From an uncultured Collinsella sp. (GTDB taxonomy: Bacteria; Actinomycetota; Coriobacteriia; Coriobacteriales; Coriobacteriaceae): a stretch of 14,204 nt of DNA. This document shows, in pieces, positions 13,045 through 14,204 of this stretch. The DNA is taken from assembly GCA_902464175.1 (NCBI GenBank), contig CABQHZ010000040.1:1-14204 (forward strand). The letters run 5' to 3'. Numbering within the stretch: the stretch's first letter is position 1; every line of letters starts with the position of its first letter. The translations under genes were made by a program, and so were the position numbers. Under the pieces are notes generated by a model. That model had not been told where the DNA came from, did no database searches, and saw only the letters and a list, made by a program, of their open reading frames with translations.

Positions 13045-14204
13045 TTACTCGCCCTCCGAGGTCTCGGCATCGTCCGCGGCATCAGCCGCATCGATAGCCT
13101 CGACGCCCTCATCCGCAGCATCGGCCACGTCAATGACCTCAACGGCAACGTCCTCACCAGCGTCCTCGAGCTCCTCGTACTCCAAGAAGTCCTCGGCGCC
13201 CTCAAAGTCAAAGGCGCGCTGGCAAATGCGGACCTCGTCGCCCGCACGGCAACCGGCCTTCTCGAGCGCGTCGTCAACACCCATACGCGCAAACTTGTGC
13301 TGCAGATAAATGACGGCTTCCTCGTTTTCCCAGTCGGTCTGGATGACCATGCGCTCAATCGCGCGACCAACCACACGGAAGGCACCAGGCTCCTCCTGGA
13401 CAATGCGGAAACGCTTCTCGCGCTGCAGACGGCGGCGCTCCCACTCCTCGTCGCGCAGATCGACCGGCTCAGCGGAGACCGCCAACTCGGCACGCAGCTT
13501 AGCCACCTGCTCGCCCACGGCAAGCATCAGCGTGTTGAGGCCGGCGCCCGTCACGGCGGACACGGCAAAGAACATATGTCCATCGTCGAGCGCGGCGCGC
13601 TTGAGGTCGGCAATCTTGTCGGCCGTGCCCGGCGCATCGCACTTGTTGGCGACGACGATCTGCGGACGCTCCGAAAGCTCGGCGCCATACTGCTCGAGCT
13701 CACGGTTGATGATGCGGTAATCCTCAACCGGGTCGCGATCCTCAAAACCGCCCGTCATGTCGACGACATGCATGATCAGGGCCGTACGCTCAATGTGGCG
13801 CAGGAACTGGTGGCCCAGACCCTTGCCCTCGCTCGCGCCCTCGATCAAACCAGGAACGTCGGCAACAACGTAAGAATACTCACCGGCACGCACCATGCCC
13901 AGATTGGGCACGAGCGTGGTAAACGGATAATCGGCGATCTTGGGTCGGGCGGCACTCATGCGCGCGATGAGCGAGGACTTGCCCACCGAGGGGAAGCCCA
14001 CGAGCGCGGCATCAGCCATGAGCTTCATCTCGAGCTCAATCCAGTGCTCCTCGGCCGGTTCGCCCAGCTGAGCGAACGCGGGCGCGCGGCGCACCGACGT
14101 CACAAAGTGCGTGTTGCCCAGGCCACCGGCACCGCCGGGCGCCACGACAACGCGCTCGCCATCATGCACCAAGTCGGCAATCTCGAACATCGGGGTCTGC
14201 GTCT
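13045..14204 (-). CDS. obg: GTPase Obg/CgtA, 5' end outside window
   Basis: Essential GTPase for late 50S assembly, also linked to the stringent response. The visible 386 codons run from the end of the glycine-rich Obg fold (VVVAPGGAGGLGNTHFVTS) into the G domain: GFPSVGKSS (G1, near 13972-13999), YPFTTLVPNLG (G2), ADVPGLIEGASEGKGLG (G3), VANKCD (G4) and FAVSAVTGAGL (G5). The OCT domain typical of Gram-positive Obg follows (FRVVGRAIERM to GDEVRICQRAFDFE), and then an acidic alanine/aspartate-rich tail of about 45 residues. The frame is open to the right edge, so about 75 N-terminal residues and the true start are missing; the ATG at 14190 is internal. obg leads into nadD, yqeK and rsfS. Confidence 0.96.
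   Translation of the reverse strand, partial: TQTPMFEIADLVHDGERVVVAPGGAGGLGNTHFVTSVRRAPAFAQLGEPAEEHWIELEMKLMADAALVGFPSVGKSSLIARMSAARPKIADYPFTTLVPNLGMVRAGEYSYVVADVPGLIEGASEGKGLGHQFLRHIERTALIMHVVDMTGGFEDRDPVEDYRIINRELEQYGAELSERPQIVVANKCDAPGTADKIADLKRAALDDGHMFFAVSAVTGAGLNTLMLAVGEQVAKLRAELAVSAEPVDLRDEEWERRRLQREKRFRIVQEEPGAFRVVGRAIERMVIQTDWENEEAVIYLQHKFARMGVDDALEKAGCRAGDEVRICQRAFDFEGAEDFLEYEELEDAGEDVAVEVIDVADAADEGVEAIDAADAADDAETSEGE

Overview
The window looks like a core-genome stretch from a GC-rich, Gram-positive-type bacterium. A member of the Coriobacteriia (Collinsella-like) is my best guess. Reasons: GC-rich, TTA-poor coding sequence with many GTG/TTG starts; a two-subunit glycyl-tRNA synthetase (rare in classical actinomycetes); an Obg with the C-terminal OCT domain; an alanine/glutamate-rich extension on ribosomal protein S16; and pyruvate, phosphate dikinase next to its regulatory kinase/phosphorylase. 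The taxonomic call is inference from memory of these families, not a search result. I saw no mobile element, CRISPR array, rRNA, tRNA or prophage.

Layout, left to right. (1) 1-185: the 3' flank of ppdK, with a strong UUCG-loop terminator and a second inverted repeat; a further leftward gene may begin at the extreme left edge. (2) 186-2936 (-): ppdK, pyruvate phosphate dikinase. (3) 2937-3233: a 297-base AT-richer intergenic region with a candidate -10 box, a helically phased array of TTTACC-type boxes and a 15-bp palindrome, presumably the ppdK control region. (4) 3234-7155 (-): glyQ-glyS followed by the PPDK regulatory protein gene, closely spaced. (5) 7215-9705 (-): rpsP-khpA-rimM-trmD-lepB, a tightly packed ribosome and tRNA maturation operon ending in signal peptidase I, with a recognisable promoter at 9762-9790. 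(6) 9907-11160 (+): dinB, the only rightward gene, divergent from rpsP. (7) 11182-11215: a hairpin with a T-tract on the minus strand that terminates the last operon. (8) 11260-14204 (-): obg (5' end outside the window)-nadD-yqeK-rsfS, the conserved Obg/NadD/RsfS cluster.

How the genes work together. Most of the window serves translation: S16, RimM (30S maturation), TrmD (m1G37 of tRNA), KhpA (RNA binding), GlyRS, Obg (50S assembly) and RsfS (ribosome silencing). PPDK and its regulator form a separate pair that controls interconversion of pyruvate and PEP. NadD makes the NAD precursor dinucleotide, YqeK probably degrades Ap4A, LepB processes exported proteins and DinB is a translesion polymerase.

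Nothing here is a clearly new biological system. The points most worth a second look are regulatory: the phased array before ppdK, a doubled TSH motif at the PPDK phospho-site, the rimM start codon displayed in a hairpin loop, and the possible leaderless start of dinB.
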